A program made the translations under genes and the position numbers. Under the pieces are notes generated by a model. It was given only the letters and a program-made list of their open reading frames with translations, did no database searches and had not been told where the DNA came from. Of a DNA stretch of 64,000 nucleotides, positions 16,922 to 26,245 are shown in pieces. The stretch comes from Caldithrix abyssi DSM 13497 (GTDB lineage Bacteria > Calditrichota > Calditrichia > Calditrichales > Calditrichaceae), in contig NZ_CP018099.1 in assembly GCF_001886815.1 (NCBI RefSeq), positions 372,001 to 436,000 on the forward strand. The letters are read 5' to 3'. The number at the start of each line of letters is the position of its first letter. Positions within the stretch are counted from its first letter, which is position 1.

Positions 16922-17419
16922 ATGAAACAACTCTGGGCTCCCTGGCGCATGAAGTACATCTTGAATGAGATCGATAAAAACACCGGCTGCATCTTTTGCC
17001 AGTTTCCAAAAGCCAATGACGATGAAAAGTACCTGATTCCCTATCGCTCCGAAAAGTGTTTTGTTATTCTGAACAAATTTCCTTACAACAATGGGCATGT
17101 GATGGTGGTGCCTTACCAGCATACCGGCGATTATCTGGAACTTTCCGAAGAGGTGTTGCTGGACATGCAACGAACCATCCAGAAAACGATTCAGGTTTTA
17201 AACGCCGTCATGCATCCGCACGCGCTGAACATCGGTATGAATCTGGGACGCATCGCCGGAGCCTGCATTGACGACCACCTGCACTACCACATCGTTCCGC
17301 GCTGGGATGGCGACACCAATTTTATGCCGGTCATTGCCGACACCAAAGTGGTTTCCGAAAGTCTGGAAGATACCTTCAAAAAAATGCGGAACGAGTTCCA
17401 GAAACTTTTTCAGAAATAA
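16922..17419 (+). CDS. HIT-family nucleotide hydrolase/phosphorylase
   Basis: 165 aa. The start is set at ATG 16922 (MKQLWAPWRMKYI), with GAGGAAAG upstream. The beginning 'WAPWRMKYI' and GCIFCQF are typical of AP4A-phosphorylase-like HIT proteins. HGHVMVVPYQHTG and the catalytic triad HLHYHIVPRW carry the HxHxH motif near the C-terminus, followed by NFMPVIADTKV. It probably acts on dinucleoside polyphosphates or AMP-linked substrates in the cytoplasm. It ends 18 bp before hutI, suggesting co-transcription but no obvious functional link. Confidence 0.93.
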   Translation: MKQLWAPWRMKYILNEIDKNTGCIFCQFPKANDDEKYLIPYRSEKCFVILNKFPYNNGHVMVVPYQHTGDYLELSEEVLLDMQRTIQKTIQVLNAVMHPHALNIGMNLGRIAGACIDDHLHYHIVPRWDGDTNFMPVIADTKVVSESLEDTFKKMRNEFQKLFQK

Positions 17420-17437
17420 ACAGGCAGGGAAATAGCC

Positions 17438-18670
17438 ATGCGCACTCTGATCAAAAACATCGATCATCTTTACACGCCCGATTTAAACAGGGGATTCGGC
17501 CAGGTTCTCGACTTGCAGAAGGTTCATCTACTGCTGGAAGATGGCTACATCCGGCAGATTATTGCCTCCGATCAGCCCCTTCCTGAAGCGGATGAGATCA
17601 TTGACGCCAGCGGCAAATGCCTACTGCCCGGCTTTATCGATCCACACACCCATCCCGTCTTCTGGAAAACGCGCGAAGACGAATTTGTCATGCGCATTGA
17701 AGGCAAATCTTACGAGGAGATTGCGGCGGCCGGCGGCGGCATTCGCAACAGCGTGCGTAAATTTCGTCAGGCTTCTAAAGAAGAGATTAAAGAGATTTCG
17801 CGCCGGCGCATTGCCCGCTTTCTGGAGTTTGGCGTTACCACCATCGAAGCTAAAAGCGGCTACGGACTCTCCACGCAAGACGAGATCAAATCGCTGGAAA
17901 TCATCAACGAATTAAACGATGAACAAGCGCTGGACTTAATTCCCACCTTCCTTGGCGCCCACGAAGTGCCGGACGAGTATCAGCAGAATCGTGCGGCCTA
18001 TGTGGAACTGGTTTGTAAGGAGATGATTCCCCTTGTGGCGGAGCGCAAGCTGGCCCGCTATTGCGACGTGTTTTGCGAACAGGGCGTTTTTACGGTTGAA
18101 GAAAGCCGAAAAATTTTAACCACGGCCATGGAATACGGCTTAAAAGCTCGCATTCACGCCGATGAACTGGCGGCCTTCGGGGGCGCGGAGCTGGCGGCGG
18201 AAATCGGCGCCGTTACCGCCGATCATCTAATTCTGGCTTCGGATGAGGGCATTCGGGCCATGGCGGAACGGGGCGTCATTCCCGTGCTTTTACCCGGTAC
18301 CACCTTCTTTTTAGGCAAAGATCAATATGCCCGCGCCAGAACAATGATTGAGGCCGGCTGCCAGGTGGCTATTTCCACCGACTTCAATCCGGGCAGCTCC
18401 ACCACGCAAAACTTACAACTCATCTGGACCATTGCCGCCTTAAAATTGAAGATGCTGCCTGGCGAACTGCTGTGGGCCAGCACCTGGGTTGCGGCTCGCT
18501 CTCTGGGCATTGAACGGCAGGCGGGCAGCATTGAACCTGGCAAACAGGCCGATCTGGTTATTTTAGACATCCCCAACCTGAACTACCTGCCTTACCACTA
18601 CGGCCTGAACCACACTTACATGACCATTAAAAACGGTCGGGTGGTTTATAAGAGATTAAATGGGTATTAA
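17438..18670 (+). CDS. hutI: Imidazolonepropionase
   Basis: 410 aa amidohydrolase, usual length for HutI. Metal-site motif DPHTHPVF, then YEEIAAAGGGIRNSV (substrate loop typical of HutI), EAKSGYGLS, FLGAHEVPDEY, HADELAAFGGAELAAE, ADHLILASDEG and STDFNPGSS are all present. It hydrolyses imidazolone-5-propionate to N-formimino-glutamate in histidine breakdown. No other hut genes are in the window, so the pathway is dispersed. The ATG has a GGCAGGGAA stretch upstream. Start and family are well supported. Confidence 0.96.
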   Translation: MRTLIKNIDHLYTPDLNRGFGQVLDLQKVHLLLEDGYIRQIIASDQPLPEADEIIDASGKCLLPGFIDPHTHPVFWKTREDEFVMRIEGKSYEEIAAAGGGIRNSVRKFRQASKEEIKEISRRRIARFLEFGVTTIEAKSGYGLSTQDEIKSLEIINELNDEQALDLIPTFLGAHEVPDEYQQNRAAYVELVCKEMIPLVAERKLARYCDVFCEQGVFTVEESRKILTTAMEYGLKARIHADELAAFGGAELAAEIGAVTADHLILASDEGIRAMAERGVIPVLLPGTTFFLGKDQYARARTMIEAGCQVAISTDFNPGSSTTQNLQLIWTIAALKLKMLPGELLWASTWVAARSLGIERQAGSIEPGKQADLVILDIPNLNYLPYHYGLNHTYMTIKNGRVVYKRLNGY

Positions 18671-19435
18671 TTAAGAATTACGAATTACGAATTAAGAATT
18701 GTCAATTACGAATAAATTTTTTCAGTGGGTCGGCAAATGGCTTGCTGTAAGCGAGGCGGGGGAGAATGGGCCGCCCCTAAAGCCAGACAAAAAGGTTGAA
18801 GCTGGACACAGGATAGCTCAGAAGCGGTTAGGATTGTTAAAAAAGGTTTTTATCCAAGGCAGCAAAGCCGCAACCCAAATCAACCGCAACGTGCGCAAAG
18901 TAATTTTCCCGCAGATTACGCCAACCATCGCAGAAAATGATTCAACAAATTATTTCAAGTGACCATAGAGAGCTCAGAGAAGTCACAAAGGCGCAAAGAC
19001 TATTTTAAATTAAAAATTGTTTCAATTGTCCTACCCCCCCCATTCCCCTCTATCACAATAAAAATTTGGGAGAAGGGGAATATTTTCTGTTGAGAATTTT
19101 CTCCGACGGTGTGCTGGGCGCCAACGCCGGATAATTTCTATTTAACCATTCAACGGTATGGATTCTTCACTCCGTCCCGATTTCTCGAGACTGAAGCTGG
19201 CGTTCCGTTTAGAATGACAGGCCAGTGGCTATTCAACCATTCAACTAATTAACCATTAAACCAATCCTGATGCTACGAAGGAAGTATTATTTACGGTCTC
19301 GTTAAAACGCTGAGAACAAAAGAATGGCATAAAGAAGCGCCGTGTTTCTCATTATTATTAACCCCTTTAAAATTTTTGCATCTTTCTACAAATTTTAATA
19401 ACTATTCAAAAATTCAAAGCAAAAAGGAAGTTACA
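18671..19435. repeat. Intergenic region with simple and dispersed repeats
   Basis: 18668-18715 holds several 'ATTACGAATTA' type direct repeats. 18858-18957 is another copy of the AT-rich dispersed repeat with core GTGCGCAAAGTAATTTTCCC. 19225-19290 is a copy of the 'CAACTAATTAACCATT' stretch ending GAAGGAAGTATT. A short frame at 18699-18962 crosses these repeats and is not a gene. An AAGGAAG ribosome site at the end serves the next gene. Confidence 0.6.
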
Positions 19436-21283
19436 ATGCGAAGCGTTCTCGGTTTAGTTCTTTTATTTTTCTTTCTTCAGGCCTTACACGGCCAGGAAAT
19501 ATTCGATGTTAAAGCGCACTACACTAAAAAGGAAGTTTACATTCCCATGCGCGACGGCGTAAAACTTTTTACGTCCATTTACCTGCCGCGGGACACCACG
19601 CGCGATTATCCCATCTTAATGCTGCGCACGCCTTACAGCGTTTATCCTTATGGAGAAGACAAATACAAAAAACGATTGGGACCCTCACAAAAATTTGCAG
19701 AGGAAGGTTTCATCTTTGTTTATCAGGATGTGCGCGGTAAATTCATGTCCGAAGGCCAATTTGTCAACATGCGGCCCTACATTGCAGATAAAAACGGCCG
19801 TGAAGTTGACGAAACCACCGATACTTACGATACCATCGACTGGTTGATTAAAAATCTTGCGCACAACAACGGACGCGTGGGAATCTGGGGCATCTCTTAC
19901 CCTGGCTTTTACGCGGCCATGAGCGTCATTGACGCGCATCCAGCCTTAAAAGCCGTTTCGCCGCAGGCGCCCATTGCCGACTGGTTCATCGGCGACGACA
20001 TGCACCACAACGGAGCTTTTTCACTGGTTCTGGCCTTCAATTTTTTTGCCACTTTTGGCCAGTCCCGGCCGGCGCCGACCAACAGGTGGCCCGCCCGCTT
20101 TAAACACGGTACACCAGACGGTTACCAGTTTTTTCTTGATCTGGGCGCTCTGCCCAATGCCAACAAAAAATATTTTAAACATCAAATCGCCTTCTGGGAT
20201 AGCGCTATGGCCCACGAAACGTATGATTACTTCTGGCAGCGCCGCAGTATTTTGCCCCATTTGCGCAACGTTAAACCCGCCGTGCTGGTGGTCGGCGGCT
20301 GGTTCGATGCCGAAGATCTGTACGGCCCGCTCAACATTTACAAAAAGATCGAAGAAGAAGACCGGCAGAACAAGAATTTTTTGGTCATGGGGCCATGGTC
20401 GCACGGAGCCTGGGAGCGCGGCAAAGGCGACAGGCTGGGCGACATTCGTTTTGGCTCTAACACCAGCGAATTTTTTCAGGACTCGGTGCTGTTTCCCTTT
20501 TTTATGCATCATCTTAAAGGCGCTCCTGCTGCTGAACAGGCAGAAGCCCTGTGTTTTGACACCGGTCTGTTAAAATGGTCGCGTTTTGATCGCTGGCCCC
20601 CTGCGGTTCAGGAAAGAAATTTGTATTTAAGCGCACGGGGCCGTTTAACCTTTACCGCCCCGCAAGAGGAGCAAGGATATGACGAATACCTCAGCGATCC
20701 GGCCAAACCGGTGCCCTTTACGGCAAAAATAACCAATACCTGGGGCAAAACATTCATGGTGGAAGACCAGCGTTTTGCAGCGCGCCGCCCGGATGTGCTG
20801 GTTTACAAAAGTGAAATTTTAGAAAGCCCTTTAACCCTGGCCGGCCCGCTAACGGCCACCATCTATGTTTCGACAACGGGCAGCGACGCCGATTTTGTGG
20901 TTAAGCTGATCGATGTCTGGCCGGATACTGCCAGAGATTTCAAACCCAATCCATGCCAGGTGCGCATGGGCGGCTATCAACAATTGATCCGCGCCGAAAT
21001 CATGCGCGCCAAATTCAGAAATAGTTACACAACCCCGGAGCCATTAACGCCCGGACAGGTAACGCCCATTACCATTCGTCTGAACGATGTTTACCATACT
21101 TTTAAAACCGGCCATCGCCTGATGGTGCAAATTCAAAGTAGCTGGTTTCCGCTGTTCGATCGCAATCCGCAGAAGTTCATTAATATCTATCGGGCGCGCG
21201 ATGAGGATTTCCAGAAGGCCACGCATCGCGTCTATTTTTCCAGGCAATATCCCAGCCACTTCAAACTACCGGTGGTTGAATAG
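19436..21283 (+). CDS. CocE/NonD-family secreted hydrolase (X-Pro dipeptidyl-peptidase type)
   Basis: 615 aa from ATG 19436 (AAGGAAG six bases upstream), with signal peptide MRSVLGLVLLFFFLQALHG. The N-terminal region MRDGVKLFTSIYLPRD is the CocE hallmark. The nucleophile elbow is GIWGISYPGFYAAM, with His in GPWSHGAWERG and an acidic residue around GGWFDAEDLYGP. The C-terminal part (from about residue 430) is a jelly-roll domain (GPLTATIYVSTTGSDADFVVKLIDVWPD). Such enzymes cleave acyl or proline-containing peptide bonds; exact substrate is not readable. It is a single-gene unit in the periplasm or outside. Confidence 0.92.
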   Translation: MRSVLGLVLLFFFLQALHGQEIFDVKAHYTKKEVYIPMRDGVKLFTSIYLPRDTTRDYPILMLRTPYSVYPYGEDKYKKRLGPSQKFAEEGFIFVYQDVRGKFMSEGQFVNMRPYIADKNGREVDETTDTYDTIDWLIKNLAHNNGRVGIWGISYPGFYAAMSVIDAHPALKAVSPQAPIADWFIGDDMHHNGAFSLVLAFNFFATFGQSRPAPTNRWPARFKHGTPDGYQFFLDLGALPNANKKYFKHQIAFWDSAMAHETYDYFWQRRSILPHLRNVKPAVLVVGGWFDAEDLYGPLNIYKKIEEEDRQNKNFLVMGPWSHGAWERGKGDRLGDIRFGSNTSEFFQDSVLFPFFMHHLKGAPAAEQAEALCFDTGLLKWSRFDRWPPAVQERNLYLSARGRLTFTAPQEEQGYDEYLSDPAKPVPFTAKITNTWGKTFMVEDQRFAARRPDVLVYKSEILESPLTLAGPLTATIYVSTTGSDADFVVKLIDVWPDTARDFKPNPCQVRMGGYQQLIRAEIMRAKFRNSYTTPEPLTPGQVTPITIRLNDVYHTFKTGHRLMVQIQSSWFPLFDRNPQKFINIYRARDEDFQKATHRVYFSRQYPSHFKLPVVE

Positions 21284-21470
21284 TGAAATGGCCCTCTCGG
21301 CAGTCAACGTCGGTAGAGGTCCTGGCCAGGAATCGCTTAAACATAGCTAACATTATCGGCGCAAATTGGTTTTGCGCTTCGTTAACAGGCTTTTACAAAT
21401 TATTCGTAGATGGTTAAAAAATCCACATTCCCGCTTGATTGTTTCCTGTTAATTTATTTAATTAGTTGTT

Positions 21471-21974
21471 ATGAAAGAATCTTACGGATTTGTGGAAACA
21501 CGCGGTTTTATTTCCGCCATTTTAGCGGCGGACGCCATGGTTAAGGCTGCCAATGTGCAGCTGGTGCCCTATCGTAAAATTGGGTCGGCTTATGTTACGG
21601 TCATCGTAAAGGGCGAATTAGGCGCCTGCCAGGCTGCGGTCGATGCCGGCGCGCGGGCTGCCGAACAGGTTGGCGAACTGGTTTCGCGCCATATTATCGC
21701 CAATCCCTACGATGACACAGAGCTGCAACTGGAAGGCGCGCCGCAACCCGAAAAAGCGCCGACTCCGCAGCGCAAAACACGTGGTACTGGCGGGCAGCGG
21801 CGCAGTCCAGAGCAAAAAATTCTGCAGTACTTAAAAACGCACGAGCAGGGCGCAACGCTTGACGAGCTAAGCAAACATCTGCGTAAGCCGGCTCAACAGG
21901 TACGCCTCATTCTCAAACAGCTCATGGATCGCAATCAGATCGAAAAAATACAACAGAAATATTTCATTGTTTGA
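21471..21974 (+). CDS. BMC-H shell protein with C-terminal winged-helix-like extension
   Basis: 167 aa. Residues 1-88 form one BMC domain (GFVETRGFISAILAADAMVKAANVQL, YVTVIVKGELGACQAAVDAG, VSRHIIANP). A basic, Pro-rich linker (about 90-108) is followed by a winged-helix-like domain of about 55 residues: QKILQYLKTHEQGATLDELS, then KHLRKPAQQVRLILKQLMDR and a beta wing IEKIQQKYFIV. The BMC part would assemble as a hexamer in the shell; the tail could bind DNA or another protein. It is the first gene of the BMC operon and ends 12 bp before a ParA-type ATPase gene. No clear ribosome site precedes ATG 21471. Confidence 0.88.
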   Translation: MKESYGFVETRGFISAILAADAMVKAANVQLVPYRKIGSAYVTVIVKGELGACQAAVDAGARAAEQVGELVSRHIIANPYDDTELQLEGAPQPEKAPTPQRKTRGTGGQRRSPEQKILQYLKTHEQGATLDELSKHLRKPAQQVRLILKQLMDRNQIEKIQQKYFIV

Positions 21975-21986
21975 TGCGAGCTAAAT

Positions 21987-22757
21987 ATGCACATACTGGC
22001 CATCATCAATAATAAAGGCGGAGTTGGTAAAACGACCAGCGCGGTTAATTTAGCCGCCGCTTTTGCCGAAAAAGGCAAAGCCACGCTGCTGGTTGATCTT
22101 GATCCGGCGGCCAGCGCTTCCATGCATCTGGGCTTGGATCCCACTCGCAACGAACGCCAGACCCTGTGCGATTACCTTTTGTCCGGGCAGGGAAAGCTTG
22201 CGGATTTCATTTACCCCACCAGTTTTAAAGGGTTGGACTGCATTCCTTCCGAACCGGCGCTGAGCGAATTTTACGAAGAAATGGTCCAGGAGCAGGAGGT
22301 CGATTTTTTTATTCAGCCGCAGGATTTCCCCGACCGCTACGAACTGGTTCTACTGGACTGCCCGCCCAATTTAGGCAATCTGGCTTACAATGCGCTGGCC
22401 ATTTCCGGCTTTGTTTTAATTCCGGTGCAAACGCAGTTTTTAGCGTTAACCGGCCTTGAGCTGACCTTAAAGACCGTGCAAAAGGTGCAGCGTCATTTAA
22501 ATCCCGATTTAAAGATTTTAGGATACTTCGGAACGCAATTTGATCGCAGAACGCGGGCCGCCAACGAAGTCGTTCAACTTTTAAAAGACCGTTTTGCCGA
22601 CCAGGTTTTTGAAACCGTGATAGGCGTGAATACGAAATTAACGGAAGCCTACAACGCCCAAAAACCGATATTGAACTACGCTTCCTCGGCGCGCGGAGCA
22701 AAAGAATACCGCGCTCTGGCCGATGAGATTTTAAAACGTCTAAAAAAAACGACCTGA
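21987..22757 (+). CDS. ParA/McdA-type partition ATPase in BMC operon
   Basis: 256 aa with the deviant Walker A KGGVGKTT (signature lysine present), VDLDPAASASMHLG and Walker B LVLLDCPPNLG, all typical ParA/Soj proteins. These form ATP dimers on nucleoid DNA and position cargo. No parB or parS is seen; genes on both sides encode BMC proteins. By analogy with carboxysome McdA it most likely spaces microcompartments along the nucleoid. The partner (McdB-like) could be the preceding BMC-H/winged-helix protein or the following 100-aa protein; that is inference. Confidence 0.9.
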   Translation: MHILAIINNKGGVGKTTSAVNLAAAFAEKGKATLLVDLDPAASASMHLGLDPTRNERQTLCDYLLSGQGKLADFIYPTSFKGLDCIPSEPALSEFYEEMVQEQEVDFFIQPQDFPDRYELVLLDCPPNLGNLAYNALAISGFVLIPVQTQFLALTGLELTLKTVQKVQRHLNPDLKILGYFGTQFDRRTRAANEVVQLLKDRFADQVFETVIGVNTKLTEAYNAQKPILNYASSARGAKEYRALADEILKRLKKTT

Positions 22758-22802
22758 CGCGTCCTGTCTTCCACCATGTTAAACGAAGAAACGGATGAAA
22801 AT

Positions 22803-23105
22803 ATGAAACGAGTGATTACGGCCAATACCATTAAACAGGCGCTTGCCGCAGGAAAAAAGCAACTGTACGCGCCCCTTAAAGAAACCATCGTCACCCCGGA
22901 AGCACGCACGCTGGCCAAACAAAACGGCGTTGAATTGCTGGAGTTTTCCACATCCACGCTGGAAGGACAGCCCATTGACGAAAATCTGGTTAGGCGCGTC
23001 ATCGAAGAGGTAATGAGCCAGCTGCCGCCGTCTAAACGGAATTACCAGGAAATTAAAAAGGTAGTCATTGAGGTTCTAACCGCTTATTTGCAAAAAAAGG
23101 CTTAG
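22803..23105 (+). CDS. EutQ N-terminal-like small BMC-associated protein
   Basis: About 100 aa from ATG 22803 (GGATGA upstream). Residues 1-45 (MKRVITANTIKQALAAGKK, IVTPEARTLAKQNGVELLEF) resemble the N-terminal segment of EutQ and related BMC proteins. The C-terminal half has two amphipathic helices (NLVRRVIEEVMSQL, NYQEIKKVVIEVLTAYLQKK); the first resembles the encapsulation helices of lumen enzymes (compare IVETVLSRL in the aldehyde dehydrogenase). The cupin part of EutQ is absent. It may be a scaffold or adaptor. The gap to the next gene is 9 bp. Function unknown. Confidence 0.6.
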   Translation: MKRVITANTIKQALAAGKKQLYAPLKETIVTPEARTLAKQNGVELLEFSTSTLEGQPIDENLVRRVIEEVMSQLPPSKRNYQEIKKVVIEVLTAYLQKKA

Positions 23106-23114
23106 GGAACGCCC

Positions 23115-24083
23115 ATGCTGTTTGAGCGCTGGATGGATAAGATGTGGCAAAAGCCGCCGCGCATTGTTTTTACGGATGGCATGGATGCGCGCGTCCTGAA
23201 GATCGCCCGGCGTCTGGCAGATACAGGACTGGCCAGGCCCATGATCATTGGCAATCAATTTGAAATCAGAGCGTACGCCGAAGAACAAAAAATCCGCATG
23301 AATGGCGTTGCTCTGCGCAAAGCGCTGCATCACCCTGCATTCGACGTGTACTGCCGCGCTTACAAAAAGCAGTACGCGCCGCAGCAGAAGATCAGCGAAA
23401 TTCGCGCCCTGCTTCAGCAGCCCGCTCTGTTTGCCGGGCAAATGCTGCTGCACGGCGACGCCGATCTTTGTTTTTTAAGCCGCGCGCAGTTTAACGAATT
23501 TCTGCCACAATTCAGCCGCTGGTTTTCCGATCAGAGCGGCATTCTGTCTTCATTTGCATTAATCTGGAATGAAAAGTTGAACCGCTTGCTGACCTTTAGC
23601 GATCCGCTCTTTTATCCGCGTCCCACGGCAGAGCAGCTGGCAGAAATAGCCGTTACAACGGCCAGAAATTTCGAAAAGCTGAGCGGCGAACGGGCGCGCG
23701 TGGCCTTGCTCTCTTTTTCCACCATGGGCAGCGCCAGTCATCCCATGGCCCAGGTGGTTCAACAGGCCGTTGAATTGATTCGCCAGAAGGAGCCGCATTT
23801 AAAAGTAGAAGGAGAAATGCAGTTCGACGCGGCCTTTGTGCCGGAGATTGGCCGCAAAAAAGCGCCGGGCAATCGCCTGGACGGGGCGGCCAATGTGTAC
23901 GTATTTCCCTCATTAAATGCGGCAAATATTGGACTAAAAATTGTGCAGGCGCTAACGCCTTACAGAACCGTCGGCCCCATTGTTCAGGGGCTCAGCCATG
24001 CCCTGCAAGTGTTTGACGAGCAGCGCTGTGAAGAGAGTCTTTTTCACCAGGTAATCGTTGCTTCTAATCTGTTAAATCCGTAA
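23115..24083 (+). CDS. Phosphate acetyl/butyryltransferase (PTA/PTB family)
   Basis: 322 aa. RIVFTDGMDARVLKIARRL, MIIGNQFEIRAYAEE, FSTMGSASHPMAQVVQQA, EGEMQFDAAFVPEI and NVYVFPSLNAANIGLKIVQ match the order of motifs in the phosphotransacetylase family (PF01515). It would convert the acyl-CoA made by the aldehyde dehydrogenase into acyl phosphate and recycle CoA within the compartment, the job done by PduL or EutD in other BMC types. No acetate kinase is in the operon. It ends about 110 bp before the paired BMC-H genes. Confidence 0.9.
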   Translation: MLFERWMDKMWQKPPRIVFTDGMDARVLKIARRLADTGLARPMIIGNQFEIRAYAEEQKIRMNGVALRKALHHPAFDVYCRAYKKQYAPQQKISEIRALLQQPALFAGQMLLHGDADLCFLSRAQFNEFLPQFSRWFSDQSGILSSFALIWNEKLNRLLTFSDPLFYPRPTAEQLAEIAVTTARNFEKLSGERARVALLSFSTMGSASHPMAQVVQQAVELIRQKEPHLKVEGEMQFDAAFVPEIGRKKAPGNRLDGAANVYVFPSLNAANIGLKIVQALTPYRTVGPIVQGLSHALQVFDEQRCEESLFHQVIVASNLLNP

Positions 24084-24196
24084 ACTTAAGGGATTGGCTG
24101 GATGGTTGGGGCGATCAGGAGCGCGTTTCAGTTGAGCAAAACACATTTTTGATACATTGAAAAACAAAAGTTAAACTCTATAATCAGGAGAAGTTT

Positions 24197-24484
24197 ATGG
24201 AAGCATTAGGCATGATCGAGACCAAAGGTCTGGTTGGATTGATTGAAGCTTCGGACGCCATGGTTAAAGCGGCGCGCGTTAAGCTGGTGGCCTGGCAGCA
24301 GATCGGCGGCGGCTACGTTACGGCTCTGGTGCGCGGCGATGTGGCAGCCTGTAAAGCGGCAACCGACGCCGGAGCAGCAGCAGCCGAACGCGTGGGCGAA
24401 CTGGTGGCTGTGCACGTTATTCCGCGTCCGCATGGCGACCTGGAAGACGTTTTTCCAATCAAATTAACGGGCGAGATTAAATAA
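24197..24484 (+). CDS. BMC-H shell protein (copy 1)
   Basis: 95 aa, the canonical single-domain hexamer ([57 protein letters not shown]), very close to PduA/EutM/CsoS1. The pore loop is QIGGGY. It has AGGAG before ATG. The next gene is an almost identical copy; the two proteins are the same over about 90 residues and differ only in the tail (TGEIK here). Confidence 0.96.
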   Translation: MEALGMIETKGLVGLIEASDAMVKAARVKLVAWQQIGGGYVTALVRGDVAACKAATDAGAAAAERVGELVAVHVIPRPHGDLEDVFPIKLTGEIK

Positions 24485-24501
24485 ACAGGAAGGAGCGTTT
24501 G

Positions 24502-24792
24502 ATGGAAGCATTAGGCATGATCGAGACCAAAGGTCTGGTTGGATTAATTGAAGCTTCGGACGCCATGGTTAAGGCGGCGCGCGTTAAGCTGGTGGCCTGG
24601 CAACAGATCGGCGGCGGCTACGTTACGGCTTTGGTGCGCGGCGATGTAGCGGCCTGTAAAGCGGCAACCGACGCCGGAGCGGCGGCGGCAGAACGCGTGG
24701 GCGAACTGGTGGCGGTGCACGTTATTCCGCGTCCCCATGGCGATCTGGAAGACGTTTTTCCCATTAAATTACCGAAAGAAGCTAAAAAATAA
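24502..24792 (+). CDS. BMC-H shell protein (copy 2)
   Basis: 96 aa, identical to the preceding BMC-H protein apart from the C-terminal PKEAKK. ATG 24502 is chosen over the TTG at 24499 because of AGGAAGGAG upstream. Several silent differences exist between copies, so the duplication is not brand new or the proteins are under strong constraint. Hexamers could be mixed. Confidence 0.96.
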   Translation: MEALGMIETKGLVGLIEASDAMVKAARVKLVAWQQIGGGYVTALVRGDVAACKAATDAGAAAAERVGELVAVHVIPRPHGDLEDVFPIKLPKEAKK

Positions 24793-24818
24793 AGCCATCT
24801 TCCTGAAAGAGGAAAAAC

Positions 24819-26228
24819 ATGCATTTAGACGATAAACAAATCGCTCAGATTGTTGAGACGGTGCTGTCTCGGCTGGAGCGAAATGAATCGCGTACGGGCC
24901 GTTCACGCCATCCGCAGGGCGTTTTTGAAACTCTGGACGAGGCGGTGGAAGCGGCGCGGCAGGCGCAGAAAAAAATACGCAAGCTGGAATTACGAGCCAA
25001 AATTATTCAGGCCATCCGGCAGGCCGGCGTAAAACACGCCCGCGAGCTGGCGGAAATGGCCGTGCAGGAAACGGGCATGGGGCGCGTGGAAGACAAAATC
25101 GCCAAAAATATCTCGCAGGCCGAAAAGACGCCCGGCATCGAAGACCTGCAGCCGCTGGCTCTTTCTGGCGATCACGGTTTGACGCTCATCGAAAACGCGG
25201 CCTGGGGCGTCATTGCCTCGGTTACGCCTTCCACTAATCCCGGCGCCACCGTCATCAACAACAGCATCAGCATGATCGCCGCGGGTAATGCGGTGGTTTA
25301 TGCTCCGCATCCGGCGGCAAAAAAGGTTTCGCAGCGGGCTATTGAAATTTTGAACAAGGCCATCGAAGCGGCCGGAGGCCCCGCCACCCTGCTGACCACC
25401 GTGGCCGAGCCTTCCATCGAAACCGCACAAAAACTTTTTGTTTATCCGGGCATTGACCTTTTGGTGGTAACCGGCGGCGAGGCTGTGGTAAAAGCGGCCA
25501 GAAAAGTAACCGACAAGCGCTTGATGGCTGCCGGGGCGGGCAATCCGCCGGTGGTGGTTGACGAAACGGCCGACATCGCCAAAGCGGCGCGCGACATCGT
25601 GTGGGGCGCTTCGTTCGACAATAACATCGTTTGCGCCGATGAAAAGGAAATTATCGCCGTGGATGCCATTGCCGATCGGCTGAAAGAAGAGATGAAAAAA
25701 CACCAGGCCGTGGAGCTTACTCCCCAACAGGGAGAAGAGCTGGCCCAAATCATTCTGGAAGATTATCCCGGGCCAAACGCCAGAATCAACCGCAAGTGGG
25801 TGGGTAAGGACGCCTACAAGTTCGCCAGAGAGATCGGCCTAAATGTTTCAAAAGAGACGCGCCTTTTGTTCGTGGAAGCAGACAAAGATCATCCTTTTGC
25901 TCAGCTTGAACTGATGATGCCGGTGATTCCGTTAATTCGAGCGGCGGACGCCGACAAAGCCATCGATCTGGCCATCGAACTGGAACACGGCTATCGCCAC
26001 ACGGCAGCCATGCACTCCCGCCATATCGATCACATGGATCGCATGGCCAATGAAATCAACACCAGTATTTTTGTGAAGAACGGTCCCTGTCTGGCCGGGC
26101 TTGGGTTTGGCGGCGAAGGCTGGACTTCTATGACCATCACCACGCCCACCGGCGAGGGCGTTACCTCGGCCCGCAGCTTTGTTCGCTTGCGCCGCTGTGT
26201 TGTGGTCGATCATTTCAGAATTGTTTAA
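24819..26228 (+). CDS. CoA-acylating aldehyde dehydrogenase (PduP/EutE-like)
   Basis: 469 aa. Residues 1-20 (LDDKQIAQIVETVLSRL) form an amphipathic encapsulation helix, then a linker. The catalytic part has WGVIASVTPSTNPGATVINN, AGAGNPPVVVDETADI and the nucleophile Cys272 in DNNIVCADEKEII, all hallmark features of PduP/EutE enzymes. It oxidises an aldehyde to acyl-CoA with NAD+ inside the compartment. Substrate (acetaldehyde or propionaldehyde) is not readable. It forms the metabolic core of this operon together with the phosphotransacetylase. Confidence 0.95.
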   Translation: MHLDDKQIAQIVETVLSRLERNESRTGRSRHPQGVFETLDEAVEAARQAQKKIRKLELRAKIIQAIRQAGVKHARELAEMAVQETGMGRVEDKIAKNISQAEKTPGIEDLQPLALSGDHGLTLIENAAWGVIASVTPSTNPGATVINNSISMIAAGNAVVYAPHPAAKKVSQRAIEILNKAIEAAGGPATLLTTVAEPSIETAQKLFVYPGIDLLVVTGGEAVVKAARKVTDKRLMAAGAGNPPVVVDETADIAKAARDIVWGASFDNNIVCADEKEIIAVDAIADRLKEEMKKHQAVELTPQQGEELAQIILEDYPGPNARINRKWVGKDAYKFAREIGLNVSKETRLLFVEADKDHPFAQLELMMPVIPLIRAADADKAIDLAIELEHGYRHTAAMHSRHIDHMDRMANEINTSIFVKNGPCLAGLGFGGEGWTSMTITTPTGEGVTSARSFVRLRRCVVVDHFRIV

Positions 26229-26245
26229 CACGGGGCACAGGAGCA

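Noticed and set aside
18699-18962. 87-aa plus-strand frame
   Set aside because: It crosses a dispersed repeat found in several intergenic places and has no recognisable pattern.
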